Part shown: positions 18,001 through 25,537 of the stretch, one piece after another
Position numbering within the stretch: position 1 is the first letter of the stretch
Layout: each line of letters starts with the position of its first letter
Origin: an uncultured Verrucomicrobiota bacterium
GTDB taxonomy: Bacteria > Verrucomicrobiota > Verrucomicrobiia > Limisphaerales > UBA1319
Assembly: GCA_903845125.1 (NCBI GenBank)
Contig: CAIMWS010000086.1
Span: 1 to 39,978 of the forward strand
Direction: 5' to 3'
Length of the DNA: 39,978 nt
Program-made: the position numbers and the translations under genes
Notes under the pieces: generated by a model
What the model saw: the letters and a program-made list of their open reading frames with translations, nothing else
The model's database searches: none
Told to the model about the DNA's origin: nothing

Positions 18001-18284
18001 ATAATTGGGATCGCCTGAACATCTACCTTGGCTTTGAAGGCGTGCTGGACACTTACGAACTATATGTCAATGGGCACTTCGCCGGCCAGGGTGGCAACCT
18101 GGCCACCCGTAAAACGGCCGCTGAGGAACGCAAAAGCTACCGGATCAACCCCTGGCTGCAAAACCAGCGCGAGTGCGTGATCGCCATCCGCGTCTGCAAT
18201 TGGGCGGCTGCGGGGGGCATCACGCGCCCCATCACCCTGAGCACCGCGGGGTTCATGCCCGGCGAGGAAATCCTGAAGGAATAA
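15081..18284 (+). CDS. Secreted glycoside hydrolase family 2-like protein
   Basis: 1067-aa exported protein, signal peptide about residues 1-26 (ending near QIAHG). Residues about 35-180 form a GH2 sugar-binding domain (LNGEWQFRQDS, GWYRRKIPDLAIPAGARILL, GGLWQEVKLIVVP), followed by an Ig-like region (about 180-285) and a TIM barrel (about 290-600; FNINGRPASLRGVLNWGYYP, RNHPSVILRSL). The acid/base position reads T-C-E (Cys407-Glu408) instead of the usual G-N-E; a candidate nucleophile Glu lies in PIILGEAIAADTW. About 950-1060 is a second jelly-roll like the N-terminal domain (GRAWYRLRIKLPD, YELYVNGHFAGQG). This suggests a beta-glycosidase of unknown specificity. Start at 15081 gives a proper signal peptide. 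A hairpin terminator follows. Confidence 0.85.
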   Translation: MHYRPSCLRSLARIMGLLLSLQIAHGAVLSEYRSALSLNGEWQFRQDSAKTNDWKTVQVPSVFQDHEGNDFHGVGWYRRKIPDLAIPAGARILLHFQAAATDLEVWWNGQRLGRHLGGWTPFRMDVTDQIRKSPAESPHELLVRLDEAVGHNTQGFLPVIAPHFGGLWQEVKLIVVPETYLDDLRLEAWGDMEDAKIKLQCPVQGLDSNRGGQAVLRYRLQGEPVWTNHLARLLPDTNNLVRVEIPLAGILPWSPESPRLYEVEWRLLPNSTNDAGADCISTRAAFRTIKAMGNHFNINGRPASLRGVLNWGYYPPRLAPFLDEKRFQRDLDFAKSCGFNLMKFCLWVPPKRFLEMADEMGLFTWVEYPTWHARLTRDFRDALRQEFTEFFQHDRNHPSVILRSLTCEAGSSAQLPIIQELYDLAHQLIPNALVEDDSSWIGWNRVHDFYDDHPYGNNHTWKKNLYEFGDYILSHGPKPIILGEAIAADTWVNRESLLKQVGENRPYWVPAVLDEIPTWQKKIARLNGAEALAHLEDDSLEYALAMRKFQIEVFRRELPYGGYVVSVLRDFPLASMGLLDYQDQPKWPALDWGWHKETMCLLETETDRRSYFSQETLAADVWLSHFGSAKLSGADLSLLVLNSDPLLTPIQNMVRGDIEQNPGTLARLASLSFALPEVTQPRKFWIQALVKSGSFSTSNQWPVWVFPQPQPHAVPWLHHSLPEPLGREVFPHGVRNENPTTGQVAIATRMDEQLVSFVEQGGNLLWLPDGQPNSLPLNAHWFLRGAPCLSTIHPLAAKVPRSLWVDLQHFDLAGDVVPNLEYLEQTNPLLTLWDTHDQKTVKTHGLVYELKAGKGHILVSALRHAGDKNAAGKWLAQVFEDYLAAQPAGTNVLSETAWQHLKEKLHEEKIDLSQQTWLFKPDSQDEGLAQSWFAPGLPENTGWKPIRIGGTWQSQGQAGVRGRAWYRLRIKLPDNWDRLNIYLGFEGVLDTYELYVNGHFAGQGGNLATRKTAAEERKSYRINPWLQNQRECVIAIRVCNWAAAGGITRPITLSTAGFMPGEEILKE

Positions 18285-18285
18285 C

Positions 18286-18310
18286 CCGGCCGGGTGCCGG
18301 CCGGACTTTT
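18286..18310 (+). terminator. Terminator-like hairpin after the GH2-like gene
   Basis: An 8-bp perfect GC stem (CCGGCCGG on both arms, 18286-18293 and 18297-18304) with a GTG loop is followed by AC and four T residues (18307-18310). It starts one base past the stop codon. Confidence 0.6.
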
Positions 18311-18367
18311 CAAAAGCCGCCAGCACCTCGCCCGCCGCCGGGGGGGGGCGCACGGCCCGGTTGGGGC

Positions 18368-18404
18368 TTGCCTCCCGCCCTGAACCTCTTATGTTGGGAA
18401 CATA
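18368..18404 (+). promoter_or_regulatory. Putative promoter with inverted repeat over the -10, upstream of PLP enzyme
   Basis: -35 TTGCCT (18368-18373), 16-bp spacer, -10 TATGTT (18390-18395). The -10 is also the left arm of an inverted repeat, TATGTT-GGG-AACATA (18390-18404), which ends just before the ATG at 18406. Binding of a protein there would block transcription. A run of nine G residues (18340-18348) lies 20 bases upstream of the -35. Confidence 0.5.
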
Positions 18405-18405
18405 G

Positions 18406-19551
18406 ATGCAAAGCACGAACCAATTGCGCCAGGAAACCCAATGTGTCCACAGCGGCACCTTCCGGGATGAGGCAACCCGGGGCTTGAACACCCCCATCTT
18501 CACCTCTTCCTCCTTTGAATACCTGGACCGCGCCGAAGTCCCCTACCCCCGCTATTTCAACACCGCCAACCAGGAGACCGTCGTGGCCAAATTGTGCGCC
18601 CTGGAGCACGCCGAGGACGGCTTGGTATTCGGATCCGGAATGGCGGCCATGAGCACCGCGCTGATGGCCTGCCTGGGGCCTGGGGATGAAGTCGTGATGC
18701 AGGATGAGCTTTACGGGGGCACCCATGCCTTCGCCACGGAGCAGTTCCGTAAACTCAATATCGGCTGCCACTTCACCGCCACCAGCGCCGCGGCGATCTG
18801 TGCCGCGGCCACCCCCCGGACCAAACTCATTCTTCTGGAATCCCCGACCAATCCCCTGCTCAGCGTGCTGGACCTCAAACAGGTGGCGGATTTCGCCAAA
18901 GCCCGGGGAATCCTGACCGTGATCGACAACACCTTCGCCACCCCCATCTACCAACAGCCCATCCGGTTGGGCATCGACCTGGTGGTGCACAGCGGAACGA
19001 AATACCTGGGCGGCCATAGCGACCTGTGCTGCGGAGCGGTTTTGGGCGCCCAACCGCTGATCCGCCAGGTGCGCCACATGGCGCGGTTTTTAGGCGGCAG
19101 CTTGAACGCCCAGACCTGCTACCTCCTGGAGCGCAGCCTCAAAACCTTGAAGCTCCGCGTGGACCAGCAAACCCGCAACGCGGGACAGGTGGCCGCTTTC
19201 CTCCAGACCCAACCGCGGGTGGCCAAAGTCAATTACCCGGGGCTGCCGAGCCATCCGGGCCACGGCATCGCCAAATCCCAGATGACCGGGTTTGGCGCGA
19301 TGCTCTCCTTCGAGTTGTCTTCTGAAGCGGGCGATCCGAAGCAATTCATGCGCCAGCTTAAACTGATCAAGCCCGCCTTAAGCCTGGGTCACGTGGAAAC
19401 CACCATTTGCTCTCCCGTGGCCACGTCCCATTCCAAAATGACGCCCGAAGCCCGGGCGCGGGTGGGCATTACCGACCGCCTGCTGCGACTTTCCGTGGGC
19501 ATCGAACACGTGGACGACCTGGTGGCCGACCTTGCCCAGGCCCTGCGGTAA
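18406..19551 (+). CDS. Cys/Met metabolism PLP-dependent enzyme (cystathionine gamma-synthase/beta-lyase type)
   Basis: 381-aa fold-type I PLP enzyme of sulfur amino-acid metabolism. Lys199 in VVHSGTKYLGGHSD is the Schiff-base lysine. Other family marks are TQCVHSGTFRDEATRGLNTP at the N-terminus, the phosphate-binding VFGSGMAAMS, DELYGGTHAF, ESPTNPLLSV, VIDNTFATPI (cofactor-binding Asp) and the C-terminal RVGITDRLLRLSVGIEHVDD. Which reaction it performs (gamma-synthase, gamma-lyase, beta-lyase, or O-acetylhomoserine sulfhydrylase) cannot be separated from sequence alone. The expected Tyr/Arg phosphate-contact motif appears as PYPRYFNTANQET, with Phe-Asn where YSR-type motifs usually continue. 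Three bases separate it from apbE, so they are probably cotranscribed. Confidence 0.9.
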   Translation: MQSTNQLRQETQCVHSGTFRDEATRGLNTPIFTSSSFEYLDRAEVPYPRYFNTANQETVVAKLCALEHAEDGLVFGSGMAAMSTALMACLGPGDEVVMQDELYGGTHAFATEQFRKLNIGCHFTATSAAAICAAATPRTKLILLESPTNPLLSVLDLKQVADFAKARGILTVIDNTFATPIYQQPIRLGIDLVVHSGTKYLGGHSDLCCGAVLGAQPLIRQVRHMARFLGGSLNAQTCYLLERSLKTLKLRVDQQTRNAGQVAAFLQTQPRVAKVNYPGLPSHPGHGIAKSQMTGFGAMLSFELSSEAGDPKQFMRQLKLIKPALSLGHVETTICSPVATSHSKMTPEARARVGITDRLLRLSVGIEHVDDLVADLAQALR

Positions 19552-19554
19552 AAC

Positions 19555-20574
19555 ATGAATCCCGTCACTGTCGCCCGCCATGCCATGGCGACCCGTTTCG
19601 AGGTGGTACTGTATGGCGAAAATGCCACCCACCTGCGGGCGGCAGGTGAAGAAGCCTTGGCGGAGATTGAGCGCCTCGATGCGCAATTGACCTTGTACCG
19701 GCCCGGCAGCGAGCTCAGCCGGATCAACGCCCGCGCCGCCCGGCAATCCGTACGGGTGGAACCAGGACTGTTCCAGTTGCTCAAACACGCGCAATTACTG
19801 CACCGGGAAACCCAGGGCGCCTTCGACATCACGATCGCGCCGCTGCTGCGCTGCTGGGGATTTATGGGCGGCAGCGGTTCAATGCCCGATCCCCAGGCCC
19901 TGGCCACCGCCCGCGCCCAGGTGGGCATGCAATGGGTGGAGTTGAACGAGGCGGAGTTCACCATCCAGTTCCACCGCCCGGGAATGATGCTGGACCTTGG
20001 CTCCATCGGCAAGGGTTACGCCATCGAAAAAGCCGCGGAACTGCTCCTGGAGGCGGGCGTAACCAGCGGCTTTATCCACGGCGGCACCAGCTCGGTTTAT
20101 GCCATTGGCAATCCGCCCGATGCCGACGCCTGGAAAGTGGCCCTGGACCAGCCGGGAACACTCCCGGGTGAAAAACCATCCGGCGGGTTGGTCCCCCACG
20201 GAAGGCAGCCCTCTGGCTCTGATTTCCTGGCCGTAATACCGCTCAAAGAGGAGTCCCTTTCCGTTTCCGCGGTGTGGGGAAAATCTTTCGCCAAAAACGG
20301 CCGCCTTTATGGCCATGTGCTGGATCCCCGGCTGGGCGAGCCCGTCGCTGCCGCCCGCCTGGCCGCCGCCATCCTGCCCTCGGCCACGGAAACTGACGCC
20401 TGGACCACCGCTCTCCTGGTCCTGGGCCGGGATGGCCTCGATGCGATCTCGCAATTACGGCCCGCCATGCGCACCCTGCTCCTGGGGCAGGATCCGGGCA
20501 GCGGTTCATGGTGGGTGGAGTCGCGGGGCTGGCGCGAGAAACTCAATCTTCAGGCCGGTCCTTCGGCGGCCTGA
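19555..20574 (+). CDS. apbE: FAD:protein FMN transferase (ApbE)
   Basis: 339-aa enzyme that attaches FMN covalently to a Thr/Ser of target flavoproteins such as NqrB/NqrC or RnfG/RnfD, using FAD and Mg2+. Family marks: HAMATRFEVVLYG at the N-terminus, LTLYRPGSELSRIN, GAFDITIAPLLRCWGF, MMLDLGSIGKGYAIEKA (FAD binding) and GFIHGGTSSVYAIG. The C-terminal ATETDAWTTALLVLGRDG matches the metal-binding region with conserved Asp and Thr residues. No signal peptide or lipobox is visible, unlike many ApbE proteins, so it may act in the cytoplasm or be exported otherwise. No flavoprotein target lies nearby. It follows the PLP enzyme by 3 bases and converges on lptF/G, 12 bases away. Confidence 0.92.
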   Translation: MNPVTVARHAMATRFEVVLYGENATHLRAAGEEALAEIERLDAQLTLYRPGSELSRINARAARQSVRVEPGLFQLLKHAQLLHRETQGAFDITIAPLLRCWGFMGGSGSMPDPQALATARAQVGMQWVELNEAEFTIQFHRPGMMLDLGSIGKGYAIEKAAELLLEAGVTSGFIHGGTSSVYAIGNPPDADAWKVALDQPGTLPGEKPSGGLVPHGRQPSGSDFLAVIPLKEESLSVSAVWGKSFAKNGRLYGHVLDPRLGEPVAAARLAAAILPSATETDAWTTALLVLGRDGLDAISQLRPAMRTLLLGQDPGSGSWWVESRGWREKLNLQAGPSAA

Positions 20575-20586
20575 TCCAATCGCCGG

Positions 20587-22086
20587 TCAATACTTCCCCC
20601 GGTTGGTCTGCCAAAGGAGAATCCCGCCCACAATTTGAAAAAGAAAATTGGGGATCCAAAGGAACAGGTGGGGCATCAGTTCCGGACGGTTTTGAAAAGA
20701 TTCACCCAGAATGATGAATGCATAATAGACCAGGACCAGCACAATCGCCATAAAGATGCCAACCGTGGTCTCCCGGCGGTGCGCCCGGATACCCAACGGA
20801 ATCCCCACCAAGGTAAATCCGATGCAGGCAAAGGAAAAGGCCACCTGCCGGTGCATCTGCATGGTGATGGGCATCAGGAAGTGCTTGGGATTATCATTAC
20901 CTGAGCCTGCCGCGTCAGCCCCGGTTTTCAACCGGGCCATGAAAGATTTCTTTTCATCCCACAATTTGCGGAACGTCATTTCGCTCACCCTTGGCGGATT
21001 CTTATTGGCGGGCGCCGCCTTGGTATCGATGATCAGCGGGAACTCGGTGGTCGTGAAGGGTTGCCACTCGCGGCGCGCGGGGGTGATCTCACCGATATAG
21101 GCCGCTTCCAGCAACTGCCGGTTCAAGCGGGCCATTTCTTCTCCGGTTGGATTCTGCTGGGCCTGGCGCTCGACATCAGGATCGAGCTTGAAATTGAGGA
21201 AACGCGCCCGGGAATAGAAATTAGTGGCGCGCACCAGTTGGCTCAACTCCCGGGCCAGGGTGGCCTGCAATTGTTGCGGCGCCGGATTGGTGCTCAGGAG
21301 CATTTCTTTTCCAGAGTTGGACAGCAGATTCCAAAGGAATTCATCCAAAGGCTCGGAGTGCTGCGTCAATTTTTGCGCCAGGGAGGTGGCATTGGATACC
21401 TCTGCGGCCGAAAACTGCGAGGAACCCAGTTCCCGGTTAAGACCCCACACATCAAATAAATGCAGGACCATTTGATTCTTTTCCGGATTCTGGTTAAGCA
21501 CGGCCCGGCGGGCCCGCAGGCGCGTGATGACCTGGTAGTTTTCCAACTGGGAAAGCATGACATCCTCCAATTGGTTGCCCCGCATTTTGCCCACATAAAT
21601 CAGGAAGCCGGGAAATTCGTCCACAAACCGGCCTTCCGTAAGCAAGGAGGACGGCTGCTCCCGGCCGGCATCACGGATCAACTGCTTGTAGGCAAGCCGG
21701 CATTTCTGAGCCGCATCCATGTTCAAAAAGGCGCAAAACGCGCTCAGCAGAACACTCAATCCCAGGATCGGCGTCACCACCGCCATCAAGCTGATGCCGT
21801 TGGCGCGCAAAGCCGTCAATTCCTGGTCCGCACTGAACCGGCCGAAAACCAGCAAGGTGGAGGTGAGCAGGCCCATGGGCAGGGCGAAAATCAGCACATA
21901 GGGAATGAGCAAACCGATCCCCTGCAAAACCAGACCCAGCGAGGCCTGGCGGTTGACCAGGAGGAGGAGAATTTCCTTTAACACATTACCCAGCAACAAG
22001 ATAAAGGTAAAAACCGCCACCGTCATGGCCAGCGTGGCCAGGACTTCACGCGTTAAATACCAGTGCATCGTCTTCACTGAAATCAC
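20587..22086 (-). CDS. LptF/LptG-family permease of LPS export
   Basis: Inner-membrane permease (up to 499 aa) of the LptBFGC machine that extracts lipopolysaccharide and pushes it toward LptA. N-terminal half: three helices including TREVLATLAMTVAVFTFILL and LLIPYVLIFALPMGLLTSTL, then the cytoplasmic coupling segment FGRFSADQELTALRANGISL that contacts LptB. Residues about 120-390 form a long periplasmic beta-jellyroll. Three C-terminal helices follow (FSFACIGFTLVGIPLGIRAH, TTVGIFMAIVLVLVYYAFII). The periplasmic part is longer than in E. coli LptF, so total length exceeds the usual 360-400 aa. Start is ambiguous among GTG 22086, GTG 22077 and ATG 22068. No partner permease gene is in the window. 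Confidence 0.9.
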   Translation of the reverse strand: MISVKTMHWYLTREVLATLAMTVAVFTFILLLGNVLKEILLLLVNRQASLGLVLQGIGLLIPYVLIFALPMGLLTSTLLVFGRFSADQELTALRANGISLMAVVTPILGLSVLLSAFCAFLNMDAAQKCRLAYKQLIRDAGREQPSSLLTEGRFVDEFPGFLIYVGKMRGNQLEDVMLSQLENYQVITRLRARRAVLNQNPEKNQMVLHLFDVWGLNRELGSSQFSAAEVSNATSLAQKLTQHSEPLDEFLWNLLSNSGKEMLLSTNPAPQQLQATLARELSQLVRATNFYSRARFLNFKLDPDVERQAQQNPTGEEMARLNRQLLEAAYIGEITPARREWQPFTTTEFPLIIDTKAAPANKNPPRVSEMTFRKLWDEKKSFMARLKTGADAAGSGNDNPKHFLMPITMQMHRQVAFSFACIGFTLVGIPLGIRAHRRETTVGIFMAIVLVLVYYAFIILGESFQNRPELMPHLFLWIPNFLFQIVGGILLWQTNRGKY

Positions 22087-22238
22087 TCTACCAGACCGAT
22101 TTCCGCTTGGGAAAGGCTAAACCGTGCCTGGCCCGCACCAACGTCTGGCAATAATCGCCACCCGGGAAACCCTGGCCGTCGGATCCACCGGGCTGAGGGA
22201 ACAAATTCTCCTGGCTGCCTCCGCTCCGAACGGGCTCC

Positions 22239-22268
22239 TTGCCTCGGGGGTTGAGTCCGCGTAAGAAT
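22239..22268 (+). promoter_or_regulatory. Putative promoter of sua5, close to the start codon
   Basis: -35 TTGCCT (22239-22244) and a -10-like AAGAAT (22263-22268, 18-bp spacer; TAAGAA with 17 bp is the alternative). The -10 ends about 8 bases before the ATG at 22277, and no Shine-Dalgarno is present, again suggesting a very short or absent leader. Confidence 0.35.
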
Positions 22269-22276
22269 GAATCCCT

Positions 22277-23302
22277 ATGGGATCCAATGCCTTGGCGGAA
22301 ATCCTGGCTGCTGTTACACCGGAGCAATTTGCCTCTGCAGTGACCCGCGCCGCCGACCTCTTGCGCGCCGGGGAAGTGGTGGCTTTGCCTACTGAAACCG
22401 TCTATGGCCTGGCCGCCAATGCCTTGGATGCCCTGGCGGTAAGCCGGATTTATGAGGCCAAAGGCCGTCCCGCGAATAATCCCATCATTGTCCATGTGGC
22501 AGACCTTGCCATGGCTCAAAGCTGCGTCGCCGCCTGGCCTCCCGCTGCCGCCCGCCTGGCACAAGCTCTCTGGCCGGGGCCTTTGACCCTGGTTCTGCCC
22601 CGGTCACCAGCCATCCCGGATATCGTGGCTGCGGGCGGCCCTACGGTGGCGGTTCGGTGGCCCCGGCACCCCCTGATGGAAGCGGTCATTAGAAAATGCG
22701 GTTTTCCGTTGGCCGCCCCCAGCGCCAATCCGTCCGGTCGCACCTCACCCACCACCGCCCGCCATGTGCTGCAAGGCCTGGGACAGCGCATCCCACTGGT
22801 GATCGATGGCGGCCCCACCCCGGTGGGCATTGAATCCACGGTGGTAGATCTTTCTGGAGTTACCCCCATCCTCCTCCGGCCCGGGATGATCCACTCTGCC
22901 GAATTGGAAGCGTCGCTCGGCATGCCCATAAAGCGCCTGGCAACCGCCGCCACCGAGGGAACCTTGCGCAGCCCGGGTTTGCTGTCCAAACATTACGCCC
23001 CCAAGGCCCGGTTGATTCTTTGCGGCTGGCGGGACGAAGGCGATTTGGACCGCCTGGTTAAGGAGCTGGTTCCCGCCGGAGTCCGCTGCCGCATCCTGGC
23101 CCACACCGCCATCCCCTCCGGTGAATTGGCCAGCCTAACCCGCCTTTTATCCTTGGATCCGCACCAGTTTGCCCAGCGAATTTTTGCCGAGCTTCATGAT
23201 TGCGACACCGATAATATCGGGATCATTCTGGTGGAGGAAATCCCCTCTGGCTCCGCCTGGGATGGTATCCGGGACCGGCTGCAACGCGCTGCGCACGGGT
23301 GA
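22277..23302 (+). CDS. ywlC: L-threonylcarbamoyladenylate synthase (Sua5/YrdC/YwlC)
   Basis: 341-aa enzyme making threonylcarbamoyl-AMP from Thr, bicarbonate and ATP, the first step of t6A37 modification in ANN-decoding tRNAs. The YrdC-like domain spans about residues 15-205: GEVVALPTETVYGLAANALD, the nucleotide/substrate-binding KGRPANNP (62-69), LWPGPLTLVLPRS, VAVRWPRHPLMEAV, SANPSGRTSPTTA and IESTVVDLSG. The connecting loop RSPGLLSKHYAPKARL leads into a C-terminal Sua5 domain (about 235-340), so this is the long Sua5 form rather than short YrdC. It is divergent from lptF/G with about 190 bases between them and converges on the tail-fibre-like gene. It should be an essential or near-essential housekeeping gene. 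Confidence 0.95.
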   Translation: MGSNALAEILAAVTPEQFASAVTRAADLLRAGEVVALPTETVYGLAANALDALAVSRIYEAKGRPANNPIIVHVADLAMAQSCVAAWPPAAARLAQALWPGPLTLVLPRSPAIPDIVAAGGPTVAVRWPRHPLMEAVIRKCGFPLAAPSANPSGRTSPTTARHVLQGLGQRIPLVIDGGPTPVGIESTVVDLSGVTPILLRPGMIHSAELEASLGMPIKRLATAATEGTLRSPGLLSKHYAPKARLILCGWRDEGDLDRLVKELVPAGVRCRILAHTAIPSGELASLTRLLSLDPHQFAQRIFAELHDCDTDNIGIILVEEIPSGSAWDGIRDRLQRAAHG

Positions 23303-23404
23303 TTTCTGCAACCGCATCCCGTTTAATAACCGTCCTGAGCCTGTTTCTTGCCCTTCCATCCAGGAATTTCCCGGCCCACAGCCACCTGGATCAGGCTCCA
23401 AGAT

Positions 23405-25471
23405 TTAATTCGCCGTGATGGTTCCAGCCTGGTTCACCACCACAAATTGATCAGCGTCAATATAAACCAATTCGATGGATGATCCGGTGGTTCCGCCTTC
23501 GACATACCCGCTGGTGCCGGCCGTCGTATCGGTGCTGCCATTCACGCCGAGAATCTTCTGGTCCGCAGCTTGCGCAATCCGCCAGCCGCTGCCCCCATTC
23601 TTGCCCACCACCCGCAGGACATCGCCCACCGCGGGTGAAACCGGCAGCGTGATGGTCAATTTGGCCGACCCGGCGGCAACGTACCCATTGTTAGCAACGG
23701 CTTGGAGGGCGGTGGTGGCATCGGTTTTAACCGTCCACGGCAGATTGGCGGCGCCCCAGGAGACAGTTGGCGAAGTAGCATGCCCATCGGACTTTAACAC
23801 CAGGCCCGTTTTGCCAGCTTGCGAAGGCAGCAAGTTATTCAATGCGTCTGTGGCATTATCCGCATCGGTCCCACCCCGCTCCAAAGGCAATTTCCCTGAG
23901 GCAATGGTTCCCGCATCCAAGTTGGCCAATCCTGAACCATCGCCGTAAATCCAGCCGTAAACCATCAAATCACCTTGCACCATTATGTCTTCGATCACGG
24001 TGAGGTTCGTCACCGTTATATAACCGGCTTCAAATCCCACCAAATTATCTCGTTGGACCAGCGTGCCAGGTTCAGCCAGGCTCGTGGCGTCCCCGGTGGC
24101 TGCCACGCTGGCAATAATTTCGCTGGCGGTCACTCCGGCGGTGGCTCCCCCCACATAATCAACCACGGTATTCGTTTGCGTGCCCGAAACATCCCCCACC
24201 AGCGCACCGGTAAAATCATCTGCTATAGTGGCGGTGGCTGCGTTCCCGTTCAGAGTTGCCGTGATGATCCCCGCGGCAAAATTGCCGCTGGCATCGCGCT
24301 TGACCAGGGTTGCCGGGGTGCTGGCCGTGGCGGCGCTATTAGCCAGCACGGCGCCAGCCGCTATATTGGCGGCGGTTTGCCCACCCACATTGGCGGCCGT
24401 GGCCGCCGCCACCAGCGTCAAACCTGAGCCGTCGCCGGTGAACTTGCCACCCGTGGTGGCGGTTATATTCACGGCGGTCAGATCGCCCGCTTTGCTCACG
24501 CTGGCTTTTACCGCCGCCGTTGAATCCTGCCATTCCTGGAGATTTGCCGTCTGGCTTTCTCCACCTTGAATGACCAGCGGTTTTTTGGCGGCAGCCGAGG
24601 AGCTGAAAATAACCTCCGCATTTTCATCATCTTCATGGGGTGCAGGAGCGGTGGTCAAGGGATCAACTCCATTTCCCAGCACGGGCTGCCGGCTGGTCCC
24701 CAGGGCGGCGGCGCCCGTGCCGCCATTGGCAACCTCAACGATGCCTGTGACATTGCCAGCCACGGTCGCGGTGTCGGCATTGCCAACCACATCGCCAACC
24801 AAGTCGGCGGTGACAATCCGGGCGCTAAAATCGCCTGCAGCATCGCGCTGGACCAGGGTGCTCACAGTGTTTTCATCCGTCGCCCCTTGCGTGGCCTCCA
24901 CACTGGCGGCTATGGACGCGGCAGATTTTCCAGCCACCTGATTCACGGTGATCCAAGCCGAAGCGCCGTCGCTGGAAACATCCCCTCCCAATACCGGGAT
25001 CGCAGAATCGGGCAGGTAGCCGACCAGGCTGCCCGCCGGAACCGCCACCAAGCCGGAACCATCGCCGATGAATCCCGAGGCGGTAAGCAAACCGTCGGCA
25101 TCAAGGGTCATCAATGTGGTTCCGTCGCTTTTCTTGAAGGCGAGGCCGGTGTTGGCACTGCGCGCCAGAATGGTATCGGTGGCCAGCGTCATGGCCACCA
25201 TCCGCAACAGAAAGTCCGTATCCGTGATATCCGTTCCGCCCACGTCTTTTTTGCCAATCAACTGGCCGAGCGGCACCGCCAGGGTCAGGTTATTGGTTTG
25301 GTAATATTTTGCGGGGGTGGCGGCATCTTTATACACTTGATAGGAAATGGAGCCCATTTTTTCGATGTAATACCCACTCAACGATATGCCTTGATCGAAA
25401 GTTTTTTGGGCCTGGGCCAAAACGCCGGAAAGGAGCAGGGCGCACAGCGCCGGGGAAATATTTTTCGTCAT
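23405..25471 (-). CDS. Secreted phage-tail-fibre-like repeat protein
   Basis: 688-aa protein with a Sec signal peptide (about residues 1-22, ending LAQAQ). The body consists of repeats familiar from phage tail fibres and related bacterial fibres: GDGSGL at about 136, 346 and 510; LVQRDAAGDFSARIVTADL, LVKRDASGNFAAGIITATL and LVQRDNLVGFEAGYITVTN at about 206, 389 and 471; NGNAATAT-type turns; and SQTANLQEWQDSTAAVKASV near 306. The C-terminal 95 residues (VGDVLRVVGKNGGSGWRIAQ through FVVVNQAGTITAN) match a C-terminal domain seen in such fibres. No other phage gene is near. It is probably an extracellular trimeric fibre or adhesin (inference). It lies 66 bases downstream of the PEP-CTERM double-module gene, likely in one operon. 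No Shine-Dalgarno is visible. Confidence 0.75.
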   Translation of the reverse strand: MTKNISPALCALLLSGVLAQAQKTFDQGISLSGYYIEKMGSISYQVYKDAATPAKYYQTNNLTLAVPLGQLIGKKDVGGTDITDTDFLLRMVAMTLATDTILARSANTGLAFKKSDGTTLMTLDADGLLTASGFIGDGSGLVAVPAGSLVGYLPDSAIPVLGGDVSSDGASAWITVNQVAGKSAASIAASVEATQGATDENTVSTLVQRDAAGDFSARIVTADLVGDVVGNADTATVAGNVTGIVEVANGGTGAAALGTSRQPVLGNGVDPLTTAPAPHEDDENAEVIFSSSAAAKKPLVIQGGESQTANLQEWQDSTAAVKASVSKAGDLTAVNITATTGGKFTGDGSGLTLVAAATAANVGGQTAANIAAGAVLANSAATASTPATLVKRDASGNFAAGIITATLNGNAATATIADDFTGALVGDVSGTQTNTVVDYVGGATAGVTASEIIASVAATGDATSLAEPGTLVQRDNLVGFEAGYITVTNLTVIEDIMVQGDLMVYGWIYGDGSGLANLDAGTIASGKLPLERGGTDADNATDALNNLLPSQAGKTGLVLKSDGHATSPTVSWGAANLPWTVKTDATTALQAVANNGYVAAGSAKLTITLPVSPAVGDVLRVVGKNGGSGWRIAQAADQKILGVNGSTDTTAGTSGYVEGGTTGSSIELVYIDADQFVVVNQAGTITAN

Positions 25472-25537
25472 ATTAACTCAAAAGGCAGGCTATTGATTTC
25501 ATTCACTAATGATTGGGAGGTGACTTGGGGGCGTTTA

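Noticed and set aside
23303..23404. Nested inverted repeats (GAGCCTG/CAGGCTC and ATCCAGG/CCTGGAT) between convergent genes
   Set aside because: The arms pair only with a large bulge and no T tract follows, so a terminator call is not justified.
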